Positions 24,726 to 32,941 of a stretch of DNA of 37,988 bases are shown piece by piece. The stretch lies in NCBI GenBank assembly GCA_965363355.1, contig CBDTTM010000006.1:1-37988 (forward strand). The letters are read 5' to 3'. Position 1 is the stretch's first letter, and the number at the start of each line of letters is the position of its first letter. The notes under the pieces are model-generated. The model ran no database searches and was not told where the DNA came from. It saw only the letters and a program-made list of their open reading frames with translations. The translations under genes were made by a program, and so were the position numbers. This stretch comes from CBDTTM01 sp965363355 (GTDB lineage: Bacteria > Bacillota > Negativicutes > Selenomonadales > Selenomonadaceae).

Positions 24726-25694
24726 TCAGAAGAATTTTTGCATCTCGTTGATGTCATTTGTCATGCCTAAAAGCACCATAAGCTTCAGTCGAGCTTTCGG
24801 CCCTGACAATTCATTGGCCAAAATAAGACCGGCACCTTTCATCGAGTTGGCACTGCCTTCATAGCTATAAGCCGGAACGACGCTTCCGCCATGCACGCGT
24901 GTCGCCAAAACCACAGGAATTCCTTGTGCCCTGGCTTCTTCAATGCCTCGTTTGATCAAAGGCGATACATTACCGCAGCCAAAAGCTTCGACGACAATGC
25001 CTTTCACCTTTTTTTGAATCAAACAATCAAGCAAATAAGCATCCATACCAGCAACAGCTTTTAATAAGTGAACATCATCGACGATTCTATCGCTTTTGAT
25101 TTTTTTCAAGTTCAAGGGATGACGTTTTATTACGACTCGATCAAAATACACGCGCCCAATCGGCCCCCAAAAAGGTGAGTCAAATGTCTTGACGCTAGTC
25201 GAATGCGTTTTAGTAACTTCAGCTGCCGTATGGATCTCATCGTTGAGCACGACCAAAACTCCTTGTCCATAAGCATCTTCTGCTACAACAGTCTGGACAG
25301 CGGCCAAAATATTTCCCGGGCCATCTGGGCTGGTTTCGGATGCACCGCGCATCGCGCCTGTTACACAGATTGGTTTTTGAGTTGAAGTGACCAGGTCAAG
25401 CATATAGGCTGTTTCTTCAAGCGTATCCGTACCATGCGTAACGACAAAGCCTGTTACCGCTTTATCTTTTGCATAGGCATCTATTTTTTTTGCCAAGTCG
25501 AACATCATTTGCGGCGTCATATATCCACTTGGGACATTTGCAAATTCTTTTACTTCGATCTGGGCCAGTTCTTTGAGCGCCGGAACCGCTTTGATCAAAT
25601 CATCGCCACTGACTGCCGGCACAAGGCCTTTTACTTCCTCATCGTATTTCATGGCAATCGTCCCGCCGGTTGTGATGACAATTATTTTCTTCAT
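24726..25694 (-). CDS. ansA: Type I (cytoplasmic) L-asparaginase
   Basis: The enzyme hydrolyses L-asparagine to aspartate and ammonia. The 322-residue protein has no signal peptide, consistent with the cytoplasmic type. Both catalytic signatures are intact: TTGGTIA (residues 8-14) with the nucleophilic Thr, and THGTDT (86-91) with Thr, Asp and a downstream Lys. The C-terminal segment GCGNVSPLI and ATRVHGGSV are typical of the family. The ATG at 25694 follows GGAG by eight bases. It stands between two terminators, so is probably a single-gene unit. Confidence 0.93.
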   Translation of the reverse strand: MKKIIVITTGGTIAMKYDEEVKGLVPAVSGDDLIKAVPALKELAQIEVKEFANVPSGYMTPQMMFDLAKKIDAYAKDKAVTGFVVTHGTDTLEETAYMLDLVTSTQKPICVTGAMRGASETSPDGPGNILAAVQTVVAEDAYGQGVLVVLNDEIHTAAEVTKTHSTSVKTFDSPFWGPIGRVYFDRVVIKRHPLNLKKIKSDRIVDDVHLLKAVAGMDAYLLDCLIQKKVKGIVVEAFGCGNVSPLIKRGIEEARAQGIPVVLATRVHGGSVVPAYSYEGSANSMKGAGLILANELSGPKARLKLMVLLGMTNDINEMQKFF

Positions 25695-25726
25695 TCCATC
25701 GTCTCCATTTCATCCCTATTTTGTTT

Positions 25727-25776
25727 TTACAAAAAAAAGACTGCCGTTCCAGAATGACTTCTGAACTTGCAGCCAT
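25727..25776 (-). terminator. Intrinsic terminator after the Ala/Pro-rich membrane protein gene
   Basis: An imperfect stem (CTGC, GTTC and AGAA blocks pairing with TTCT, GAAC and GCAG around TGAC) is followed on the minus strand by a run of nine T. It directly follows the stop codon at 25778. Confidence 0.7.
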
Positions 25777-25777
25777 T

Positions 25778-26371
25778 TTATATGCGAACTTCAAAGCGAC
25801 TTTTTTTCTGCTTTATTTTTTCATCAGGCAACGCCTCTATATCAAGTGCCGTTTTGCGCTCTAACCCACCTTGTTCCAAAGTTTTCTGCAACGTTCTTTT
25901 TTTCTCTTGTTTTAAAAACTTCATTGCCGTCAAGACAACCGCAACAATGACAATGATGCCTACAAATGGCATATAACTGATTGAAGTGGGCTTTGGCGTA
26001 GGTTTTGCCGGTGCTGCTGCCGTCGTTCCCGTTTGCTGCGCCGTACCGGATTCATCGCTTCCAGCGGTTGCAGCAGCAGGCAGTCCCGATGGTTTTGCCG
26101 CAGCTACGGCCTTTGTGTCATTTGCCGCCGGAGCTGCTGCTTTGCTCGAAGGCGCCGCATCCGAAGCAGCTTCGCCGCTTTTGCCTTTGCCTTGAAGGGC
26201 CGCGCTTATTGATTCGACTTGTCTGACAGCGTTGACAAAATCTGGGTTAGGTGCCTGGACCGCCGCCGCTGCGCCAGATGGAGCTCCATCATTCCCAGAC
26301 GTCGTTTGTGATACACTGGGCATCACCGGCGGTGTTGGTTTTACCGGTGCAGTCGGCGCTGTTACGGCCAT
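25778..26371 (-). CDS. Ala/Pro/Thr-rich single-pass membrane protein of unknown function
   Basis: I do not recognise this 197-residue protein. Residues 1-130 are low-complexity (Ala, Pro, Thr, Ser, Gly) with a short more ordered patch, DFVNAVRQVESISAAL. One membrane segment follows (about 133-150, YMPFVGIIVIVAVVLTA), then a basic cytoplasmic tail (KFLKQEKKRTLQK). By the positive-inside rule the tail is inside, which would leave the Pro/Ala-rich part outside even though no signal peptide is visible. Base composition is G+C-rich compared with neighbours because of the Ala and Pro codons. GAGGGGGA precedes the ATG at a good distance, so translation is likely. Confidence 0.7.
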   Translation of the reverse strand: MAVTAPTAPVKPTPPVMPSVSQTTSGNDGAPSGAAAAVQAPNPDFVNAVRQVESISAALQGKGKSGEAASDAAPSSKAAAPAANDTKAVAAAKPSGLPAAATAGSDESGTAQQTGTTAAAPAKPTPKPTSISYMPFVGIIVIVAVVLTAMKFLKQEKKRTLQKTLEQGGLERKTALDIEALPDEKIKQKKSRFEVRI

Positions 26372-26460
26372 GTTGGAATCCCCCTCTTACATAATCTTTT
26401 CTAAAGTTATTTCTCTACCACGCAGTAAAAATCCTGTACAACGCAATAAAAAGCTGTTTT

Positions 26461-26491
26461 ATAAAAAAAATGCAGCCACAACGGCTGCACT
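26461..26491 (-). terminator. Intrinsic terminator after the 35-residue gene
   Basis: TGCAGCC (26471-26477) pairs with GGCTGCA (26483-26489) around ACAAC, and on the minus strand it is followed by eight T. It lies about 12 bases after the small gene's stop codon, which supports that gene being real. Confidence 0.85.
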
Positions 26492-26501
26492 TTCAAGTTC
26501 T

Positions 26502-26609
26502 CTATTTGTTCGCATCTTCTTCCACGACGGGATTTGTATGGCTGAGAATTTTTTTCTTTTCGGCCTTTTTCTTCTTTTTCTCCTTGTTCTTCGGGCTCTT
26601 ATCCCCCAT
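26502..26609 (-). CDS. Small highly basic 35-residue protein
   Basis: The frame encodes 35 residues, starting MGDKSPKNKEKKKKKAEKKK and ending NPVVEEDANK: a lysine-rich first half and an acidic tail. AAGGAG stands nine bases before the ATG at 26609 and an intrinsic terminator follows the stop, so it looks like a complete small gene. The opening MGDKSPK resembles short hypothetical proteins seen in other bacteria, from memory; no function is known to me. Nucleic-acid or ribosome binding would fit the charge but is a guess. Confidence 0.7.
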   Translation of the reverse strand: MGDKSPKNKEKKKKKAEKKKILSHTNPVVEEDANK

Positions 26610-26860
26610 AATGAACATCTCCTTATTATTATGACCTGTCTTTGATTATAGCATTTTTGCCCCTTTTTCGTTAGCTTGCTATTTCGATGTATTCGTACAT
26701 ACAACGGAGTATCCAGCCTTATCCGCAGAAAAAACGAATGCAATCTTTTTTTTGGTCAACCATGCTGTCTCTTCATAGACTTAACTTACTTTATCAAAAA
26801 AAGCATCGCCACAACTCAAAAAACATCCATTTTTAAGAGACAAATCGCTTAATGCCTAGC

Positions 26861-28168
26861 CTATTTTATAGATTCCATGAAATCTAGATATTCCTTTTTA
26901 CTCATAACTGGCTGATAGCCCTTGAGGATAGCGTCCGCTGTCTTTGCATCTTCTGCCAACAAATCGATGATGGTATCCACCATCGTCATCGCTGGCAGGA
27001 TATATGCCATTTCCTCATCGCTGACTTTAAAATCTCTGGTATGCACCGTGCCACTTGTGCCGCCGCCAAACCATGGATGGATGACTGGCATGATATTCGA
27101 TACATCCCCCATGTCCGTACTGCCAGCGCTGTGCTCTAAATGATGCACTGCATCCTCGCCCACAATGCTGCGCACATTTTTTTCGTAGACTTTTGTCAAT
27201 TCTTCATTGTTCACCATTGGCAAATATCCAGGTAAATCATTGATCTCAACTTCTGCCCCCACAGCCATCGCCCCGCCTTTAAAGGCCCGATTGACTTTTT
27301 TGTTGGCATCGAGCATTGCCTCAACCGTCCTTGCCCGCACATAACTTTCCATACAGACTTCAGCTGGAACAACGTTGACCAGATCGCCGCCCTTTGTGAT
27401 GATGGGATGAAACCTTACATGGTCTTCATCTTTAAAAGTTTCACGCTGTGCATTGACCGCGGTCAATGCGACCATGGCTGCATTGAGGGCATTGACGCCT
27501 TCATGCGGCGCACTGGCTGCATGGGCTTCTCTGCCTTTGAAGCGGATAAGCTTACCGATAAAACCATTGCTCGTACCGCCGACATCGATGACTCTTTTGG
27601 GCTCTCCTTGCATAGAAACATGCATCATCATCGCCATGTCGATATCGTCAAAAGCACCCAAACGAATCAATTCCGCTTTACCACCAAAATAACGGATCTT
27701 GCCTTGTTGTCTAAGCCTGTTTCTATATTCAATCTCGACATATTCTTCTGCCGGCACTGCAAAGGGAACTACATCGCCGTCTAAATGTTCCATGACACCT
27801 GATGTTTTGAGGCCAATGGCACAGGCCGCCAAAATTGCCAGCTGCACATTATGCCCACAGGCATGTGCCGCCCCAGTCTCAACATCTGCCATTGGATGAT
27901 CGTGGCAAACAACCGCATCGAGTTCTCCGAGCACCGCAATTTTACGTTTGGAAGTGCGCCCTTTTAATAATCCTTTGATGCCCGTAACCGCCAAACCAGA
28001 TTCATAAGCAATGTGATGGGCATCGAATATTCCCATTACTTTTGCCGCTGTTTTCTTTTCCTTGAAACCCAATTCCGGTTCTTTTGCTATTGCATCCGCC
28101 AAAGCAATAATTTCTTTTCGATGCTGTGCAATTGCCTCATGTACTTTTCTTTTCAATTCTTCCCGCAA
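26861..28168 (-). CDS. M20-family amidohydrolase (AbgB/HipO-like)
   Basis: The 435-residue cytoplasmic metallohydrolase of the M20D group cleaves N-acyl or aminobenzoyl amide bonds in small molecules. Metal-site motifs are GELDAVV, HACGHN (the usual HACGHD with Asp to Asn), the catalytic PAEEYVE and the C-terminal HPWFGGG; the dimerisation domain contains GREAHAASAPHEGVNALNA. The frame opens at TTG 28177, but GAGGGG touches that codon; the TTG three codons later (28168) has nine-base spacing and is preferred. It is transcribed divergently from the DUF3100-type membrane operon, suggesting that the transporter and hydrolase handle the same conjugate. Confidence 0.88.
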   Translation of the reverse strand: MREELKRKVHEAIAQHRKEIIALADAIAKEPELGFKEKKTAAKVMGIFDAHHIAYESGLAVTGIKGLLKGRTSKRKIAVLGELDAVVCHDHPMADVETGAAHACGHNVQLAILAACAIGLKTSGVMEHLDGDVVPFAVPAEEYVEIEYRNRLRQQGKIRYFGGKAELIRLGAFDDIDMAMMMHVSMQGEPKRVIDVGGTSNGFIGKLIRFKGREAHAASAPHEGVNALNAAMVALTAVNAQRETFKDEDHVRFHPIITKGGDLVNVVPAEVCMESYVRARTVEAMLDANKKVNRAFKGGAMAVGAEVEINDLPGYLPMVNNEELTKVYEKNVRSIVGEDAVHHLEHSAGSTDMGDVSNIMPVIHPWFGGGTSGTVHTRDFKVSDEEMAYILPAMTMVDTIIDLLAEDAKTADAILKGYQPVMSKKEYLDFMESIK

Positions 28169-28229
28169 AACAAACAACCCCTCATTTTTAGTTTAAAATG
28201 TGCATCCACAAGTTTTTATCCATTTTAAA

Positions 28230-28243
28230 AAGACAATTGTCTT
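28230..28243. promoter_or_regulatory. 14-bp palindrome upstream of the DUF3100 operon promoter
   Basis: AAGACAATTGTCTT is a perfect palindrome ending nine bases before the -35 box at 28253 and about 62 bases upstream of the amidohydrolase start. Its place between divergent genes fits an operator that could serve both. No regulator gene lies next to it. Confidence 0.5.
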
Positions 28244-28252
28244 CTTGTGTGA

Positions 28253-28281
28253 TTGACATATTTCATTTTTTTAAATATAAT
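28253..28281 (+). promoter_or_regulatory. Full consensus sigma-A promoter of the DUF3100 operon
   Basis: TTGACA (28253-28258) and TATAAT (28276-28281) are separated by exactly 17 bases. Transcription should start near 28288, giving a 120-nt leader that contains a terminator hairpin. Confidence 0.88.
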
Positions 28282-28342
28282 ATCAGTTATTGTAACACTT
28301 CATCTCTTTTGATTCAATAAAATATACAGCACGGACAAAGAT

Positions 28343-28372
28343 GCTTCGTAAATTCCATTACGAGGCTTTTTT
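28343..28372 (+). terminator. Intrinsic terminator inside the DUF3100 operon leader
   Basis: GCTTCGTAA (28343-28351) pairs with TTACGAGGC (28358-28366), nine pairs including one G-T, around a six-base loop, and is followed by six T. It lies between a consensus promoter and the first gene, so the operon is probably controlled by attenuation or antitermination. I did not recognise a riboswitch aptamer in the 55 nt before it. Confidence 0.7.
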
Positions 28373-28407
28373 ATATCATTTTTTCCTTAGGAAGAGAGGT
28401 TTTATCC

Positions 28408-29217
28408 ATGAATTTATTAAAAAACTGGAAAATTCATATTTTAGCACTGATCTTAGCCATCGTTTCCGAGTGGATCGGCGTCAAAAAAATCCCGCTTGGT
28501 CCAGGTGTACTGCTTTTTTTACCAATGCTTTACGCAATGGTTTTAGGGGCAATCATCAGCTTGCCAAAATTAAAGCTCCTAAATGATCACGAAATGAAGC
28601 ACAGCACGGCTGTACTTGGCTTGCTTACCATGCTTTTGGTCACAAAACTCGGCGTCGTCATCGGCCCATCACTGGCCAAGGTCGCAGAAGCAGGCATGGC
28701 ATTATCAATTCAAGAACTCGGACACTTTACGGGCACGGTCATCATCGGACTGCCGATTGCCATCGCTTTGGGACTTGGCCGCGAATCGGTCGGCGCTACT
28801 TTTTCCATTGACCGCGAACCAAACATCGCCATCATCGCTGAAAAATACGGATTGTCTTCACCAGAAGGCCGAGGCGTCATGGCGATCTATATTTGCGGTA
28901 CCGTATTCGGTGCCATTTGGATCGGACTCATTGCCGGTTTCCTCGCCGCTATGCATATATTCCATCCGTTTGCCCTCGCAATGGGTTCAGGTGTCGGCTC
29001 TGGCAGCATGATGGCCGCAGCGACAGGTGCAATTGCTACCGTTTTCCCGGAATACAAACAGGAAATTTTAATGTATGCCGGTGCCAGTAATTTATTGACC
29101 ACCATTGTCGGCATATATTTCTGCCTTTTCATTTCTTTGCCACTCACCAATTACTTCTATAAAAAACTAACGCCGATTTTGGCGCCAAAACAGGTAAAGG
29201 ATGGTGCAAGCAAATGA
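28408..29217 (+). CDS. DUF3100-type integral membrane protein
   Basis: The 269-residue protein has about eight membrane segments and a conserved central stretch (GLGRESVGATFSIDREPN, then AEKYGLSSPEGRGVMAIYICG) that I associate with the DUF3100 family. A glycine-rich segment, GSGVGSGSMMAAATGA, resembles substrate-site loops of secondary carriers. The function is unknown; a transporter is likely from the topology and the divergent amidohydrolase. GGAAGAGAGG precedes the ATG. Its stop codon overlaps the next gene's start (ATGA), so the two are translationally coupled and probably form one complex. Confidence 0.78.
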   Translation: MNLLKNWKIHILALILAIVSEWIGVKKIPLGPGVLLFLPMLYAMVLGAIISLPKLKLLNDHEMKHSTAVLGLLTMLLVTKLGVVIGPSLAKVAEAGMALSIQELGHFTGTVIIGLPIAIALGLGRESVGATFSIDREPNIAIIAEKYGLSSPEGRGVMAIYICGTVFGAIWIGLIAGFLAAMHIFHPFALAMGSGVGSGSMMAAATGAIATVFPEYKQEILMYAGASNLLTTIVGIYFCLFISLPLTNYFYKKLTPILAPKQVKDGASK

Positions 29218-29660
29218 ATTGGACTGAAGAATTTTTGATATTCATTACAGCCGGATTAATCAGCATGGCTGTCTGCATCACCGGTTATAATGTGCCTGCA
29301 GGCGACGCTTTTCTTGGCTGTTTCATCATTGTCGGCATAACACTTTTAGGCATCGTTTTAGCCAAAATACTCCCGGGCAATCTTCCTATGGTGTTTTGGG
29401 TTTCCATTTTGGCGATTGCCGCGACGACGCCGATTTCACCAATTGCTGCGCTTGTCACGGAATACACAAATAAAGTTGATTTTCTCGCTTTATGTACAGT
29501 AGTTCTATCTTATGCAGGCCTTACCATCGGCAAAGACATCGGGATGTTTCGCCAAATGTCATGGCGCATCATCATTGTCGCTCTAGCCGTTTATACCGGA
29601 ACCTTCTTCTTTGCTACTTTGATTGCTCAAATCATGTTGCATTTAGAAGGCATCATTTAA
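29214..29660 (+). CDS. Small integral membrane protein, partner of the DUF3100-type protein
   Basis: The 148 residues contain four to five hydrophobic segments (for example SMAVCITGY, GCFIIVGITLLGIVLA, MVFWVSILAIAATTPISP and WRIIIVALAVYTGTFFFATLIAQIML) and no soluble domain. I do not recognise the family with confidence. The four-base overlap with the upstream gene and the shared terminator say that the two work together, most likely as two halves or two subunits of one carrier. Confidence 0.72.
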   Translation: MNWTEEFLIFITAGLISMAVCITGYNVPAGDAFLGCFIIVGITLLGIVLAKILPGNLPMVFWVSILAIAATTPISPIAALVTEYTNKVDFLALCTVVLSYAGLTIGKDIGMFRQMSWRIIIVALAVYTGTFFFATLIAQIMLHLEGII

Positions 29661-29686
29661 AAATCAGCCTTAAACCTAAAAAACAC

Positions 29687-29733
29687 AAGAGCCGCTTCTA
29701 TGTTAGATAAAAATTAACATAGAAGCGGCTCTT
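29687..29733. terminator. Bidirectional intrinsic terminator between convergent units
   Basis: A perfect 19-bp stem (29687-29705 with 29715-29733, core AGAGCCGCTTCTATG) has a nine-base loop and is followed by TTT on the plus strand and a T-containing run on the minus strand. It ends the DUF3100 operon and the convergent DUF535 gene. Confidence 0.88.
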
Positions 29734-29734
29734 T

Positions 29735-30685
29735 TTATTCGTTGATTTTCTCGATTGCTTCTGCAGAAGCAATATTTTTGTGTCTCGGTTTTATATGCAT
29801 CTGCAAGTTTTCCTGAAACTCAGCCGCAATGCTATCGAGCAGGGCATATCTTTTTCTATACAGATTACGTTTTTGCGATTTGACTTCTTCGATCGCCTTG
29901 CGCTTTTCTTGCACGGGCAATTCAAAAAAGCGAGGATCCTCAAGCATCTGTCCGCCGGCCTCCTGCCAAAACTCATCTAAAGAAGTTTTTAGCTTGCGGT
30001 CCATGCGCACATGCGTATTGGTGAAAAAGCCTTGATTTGATACAGTATAAATCTTTTCTATCCCTAAACCTTGCGCTAAAAGGCGAAGTCCATAAAGCAT
30101 AAGGTTTTTCGTTCGATAAGCAAAACAGTGTTTGGTCAAGGCATGGATGATTTCCTGTCCGCCAAGGCTTCCCTGCAAAGCACCTATTTTGAGGCAAGAC
30201 CGACCTTCTTTATCATAGCCACAAGAAAATGTAATATGGTAAATCCGTTCATCGCCCCACTTCAAATCAAGGCTCATAAGGCCTTCCTTACGGTCGACAT
30301 ACATAAAATCCAAACCGAAGCTGAGCAAATCCTCTTGAAACGGCGATTCCCAAAGAATCAGCCGTCCATCATAATAGATTTCCCGCAAAACCGGAAAACA
30401 AAAGGCTTGCTGACAAAAAGAAAAGTGTTGTTCCACCATCTGCCGCCTTTCCGCCAAAGTCGATTGATGATAAAAAACATGCCTGGTCAACTGTTCGTAA
30501 AAAATCGCGTTGTCCTTCTCAAGTTCTTTTAAATTGGCACTCTGCGCAAAAAAATCCTTCAAGCCAAGAACTTCATGGCTGTTAGCGGCCGCTCTGAGCC
30601 AAAATACTAAAAGCCGCTGTATATTAAAGTCTGTTGTATCACGGTGTCCATATATTCGTTTTCCGAGTTTAAATATTTCATTCAA
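29735..30685 (-). CDS. VirK/YbjX family (DUF535) protein
   Basis: The 316 residues match the DUF535 family: an N-terminal helical part, then LREIYYDGRLILWESPFQEDLLSFGLDF-like and LKIGALQGSLGGQE segments, YGLRLLAQGLGIEKIYTVSNQGF, and a C-terminal basic helix region (QKRNLYRKRYALLDSI). VirK and YbjX in enterobacteria are linked to envelope properties and resistance to host peptides; the biochemistry is not known. The start is TTG at 30685 with GGGAG ten bases upstream; no better in-frame start is seen. The family occurs mostly in diderm bacteria, in keeping with a Negativicute host. Confidence 0.83.
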   Translation of the reverse strand: MNEIFKLGKRIYGHRDTTDFNIQRLLVFWLRAAANSHEVLGLKDFFAQSANLKELEKDNAIFYEQLTRHVFYHQSTLAERRQMVEQHFSFCQQAFCFPVLREIYYDGRLILWESPFQEDLLSFGLDFMYVDRKEGLMSLDLKWGDERIYHITFSCGYDKEGRSCLKIGALQGSLGGQEIIHALTKHCFAYRTKNLMLYGLRLLAQGLGIEKIYTVSNQGFFTNTHVRMDRKLKTSLDEFWQEAGGQMLEDPRFFELPVQEKRKAIEEVKSQKRNLYRKRYALLDSIAAEFQENLQMHIKPRHKNIASAEAIEKINE

Positions 30686-30862
30686 AGTCTTCGGTCTCCC
30701 AACCCCAATTTATTATAAGCAAATTATTTTATCTCATTTTCATGGAGAATACATGAAAATCTCTTTTACTCACTCAACTTATATTATACAGCACAACCCG
30801 CTTGTTTCGCCTATTTCGCTCAAAAAATTTTAAACACATCGTTGCGCATTTGGCATTCGCTA

Positions 30863-30907
30863 AAAAGCACCAGCACTGACATTCATCATGTCATCACTGG
30901 TGCTTTT
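30863..30907 (-). terminator. Intrinsic terminator after the racemase gene
   Basis: AAAAGCACCAG (30863-30873) pairs with CTGGTGCTTTT (30897-30907), and after three mismatches TGACAT pairs with ATGTCA. It lies just after the racemase stop codon on the minus strand. Confidence 0.82.
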
Positions 30908-30917
30908 CCATCTGTTT

Positions 30918-31625
30918 TTATTTTATATCCGTCTGTTCAAGCAGCCAAGTTGCTGCGGCTTTTGCATGGAGTTTCATCGTATCGAAGATTGGCAGAACGC
31001 TGTCTTGCTCGCGTACAAGCAAAGGGATTTCCGTACATCCTAAGACAATCCCCTCCGCCCCCTTTGCTGCAAGTTCCTCGATAATCGATTCAAACGTCGC
31101 TCGCGAAGCATCCTTAAAATCGCCCTGACAAAGCTCTTCATATATGATGCGATGAATTTCATCCCGTTCTTTCACGGGTGGAACGATCACTTCCAGTCCG
31201 TATATGTCCTCAAGTCGTTTACGATAGAAATCTTCTTCCATCGTAAATTTAGTGCCCAGTAAGGCGATTTTTTTCAACCCTCGCTGACAAACCGCTTGTC
31301 CTGCGGCATCCGCAATATGGAGAAGCTTGAGTCCCGATTCTTTTTCTATTTGCTCCGCCGTCTTATGCATCGTATTTGTACAGATGATAAAGCTTTCAGC
31401 CCCTGCCAGCTTGAGTTTCTTAGCTGCATCCACCAAGATCTCTGTAAGTCCATCCCAGTTACCACTATGCTGCAATCGTTCAATTTCTTCGAACTCAAGG
31501 GAATACAGCAGGCATTTGGCCGAATGCAGCCCGCCTAGCTCATTCTTTATCGTCTCATTTAAAATCCTATAATACTCGAGGGAAGATTCCCAGCTCATCC
31601 CGCCAATCATTCCTATTGTCCTCAA
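30918..31625 (-). CDS. Aspartate/glutamate racemase-family protein (RacX/YgeA-like)
   Basis: This cofactor-independent amino-acid racemase interconverts L and D forms through two cysteines. The 235-residue protein begins MRTIGMIGGMSWES, a family signature, and both catalytic cysteines are present: Cys82 in CTNTMH and Cys197 in GCTEI. The RacX/YgeA subgroup has broad specificity, so the substrate cannot be assigned. The start is TTG at 31625, supported by the conserved N-terminus and an AGGAG site. It lies 20 bp after the aminotransferase gene in the same operon. Confidence 0.88.
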   Translation of the reverse strand: MRTIGMIGGMSWESSLEYYRILNETIKNELGGLHSAKCLLYSLEFEEIERLQHSGNWDGLTEILVDAAKKLKLAGAESFIICTNTMHKTAEQIEKESGLKLLHIADAAGQAVCQRGLKKIALLGTKFTMEEDFYRKRLEDIYGLEVIVPPVKERDEIHRIIYEELCQGDFKDASRATFESIIEELAAKGAEGIVLGCTEIPLLVREQDSVLPIFDTMKLHAKAAATWLLEQTDIK

Positions 31626-31645
31626 TTTACCTCGGCTCCTTTTCC

Positions 31646-32848
31646 TTAAAACATTGCACCATCATCAAGCTGACTGCAAATAACATCTGCCAACCGCTTG
31701 ATGCCTTCGCGGATTTTTTCCTCTGTCATATTTGAATAATTGAGCCGTAATGTATTTTTGCCGCCTCCATTCGGGAAAAACGACGTTCCCGGAATAAATG
31801 CCACTTTTTGCTGCAAACAAATGGCTAAAAGCTCTAAAGCGTCCATATGTGCAGGGAGTTCCACCCAAAGGAAAAGTCCACCAGCAGGCCGGGTAAAGGA
31901 GACCGCTGCCGGCATTGTTTTCTCGAGCATATCCACCATAACATCCCGTCGACTTCGATAGCGCTCGATCAATCCTTCGACATTTGCATCAAAATCATAG
32001 CTTTCCATATACTCTGCTATTTCCATCTGACTGCGCATCGATGTACAAAGATCAGCACCCTGTTTGATCAAAACGTATTTTGAAAAAATTTCTGGCGCCG
32101 CTGCAAGCCAGCCTATGCGCAGTCCCGGACAAAAAGTCTTAGAAAACGTACTCGTATAAACGACCAGATTCTTTCGATCCATCGATTTGAGAGCTGGCAG
32201 GCGTTCTTCTTCAAAACGCAATTCACCATAAGGATTATCCTCAATTACGGGAATTTCATAACGATTGACCAATTCCATGAAACTTTGCCGCCGCTCAAGC
32301 GACCAAGAAATTCCTGTAGGATTTTGAAAATCAGGAATGACGTATATCAGCCGAACATTCTTTTCTTCCTCTAGAGCTTTTTCCAGTTCCTTTAAAATCA
32401 TGCCCTGCCCATCACCCGCGATTGCCCTAAAACGAGGCCCATAGGCCTTGAAAGCACTGATTGCGGCCAAATAGGTAGGACTTTCACAAAGAACGACATC
32501 CCCTTCGTCGAGGAACAGTTTGCCCGAAAAATCCAGAGCTTGCTGCGAACCGCAAGTAATCAAGACGTTATTTGCCTCCACAGTCGTTTGAAAAAGACGA
32601 TTCATTCTTTCGGCGATTTTTTGGCGCAAAGGCTCATAGCCTTCTGTCGTTGAATACTGCAGGGCAGCTTGTCCCTGCCTCGTCAACACTTTTTGAGCGA
32701 CCGCTTTCATCGCCTCGATAGGAAACATTTCCGGTGCTGGTAACCCTCCGGCAAAGGAAATCATATCTTTTTGCTGGGTGAGTTTCAAGATTTCCCGGAT
32801 TTCCGAAGCTTTCAATTCGTTCATTCGTTTGGCAAACTTAATCGTCAT
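31646..32848 (-). CDS. PLP-dependent aminotransferase (fold type I, LysN/2-aminoadipate-like)
   Basis: The 400-residue protein belongs to the class I/II aminotransferases related to MocR C-terminal domains and to LysN. Landmarks are ISFAGGLPAPEMFP, GSQQALDF, the substrate/PLP segment DFQNPTG, EDNPYGELRF and the PLP-lysine in STFSKTFCPGLRIGW. The substrate could be an aromatic, branched or aminoadipate-type amino acid. AGGAGG precedes the ATG at 32848. It is transcribed divergently from a MocR regulator, which probably controls it, and is followed by an amino-acid racemase. Confidence 0.9.
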   Translation of the reverse strand: MTIKFAKRMNELKASEIREILKLTQQKDMISFAGGLPAPEMFPIEAMKAVAQKVLTRQGQAALQYSTTEGYEPLRQKIAERMNRLFQTTVEANNVLITCGSQQALDFSGKLFLDEGDVVLCESPTYLAAISAFKAYGPRFRAIAGDGQGMILKELEKALEEEKNVRLIYVIPDFQNPTGISWSLERRQSFMELVNRYEIPVIEDNPYGELRFEEERLPALKSMDRKNLVVYTSTFSKTFCPGLRIGWLAAAPEIFSKYVLIKQGADLCTSMRSQMEIAEYMESYDFDANVEGLIERYRSRRDVMVDMLEKTMPAAVSFTRPAGGLFLWVELPAHMDALELLAICLQQKVAFIPGTSFFPNGGGKNTLRLNYSNMTEEKIREGIKRLADVICSQLDDGAMF

Positions 32849-32941
32849 GAGCCTTCCTCCTATTTATGCGCCCCATATTTTCAACACAAAAAGAATATTT
32901 GCTGCTGCAACAGTTAACATTTTTTTATTTATATTATCAAT

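Noticed and set aside
26459..26743. 94-codon minus-strand Arg-rich frame over the small basic gene
   Set aside because: It is in a different frame from the 35-residue gene, has no ribosome site, and runs through that gene's terminator. The short frame has all the proper signals.
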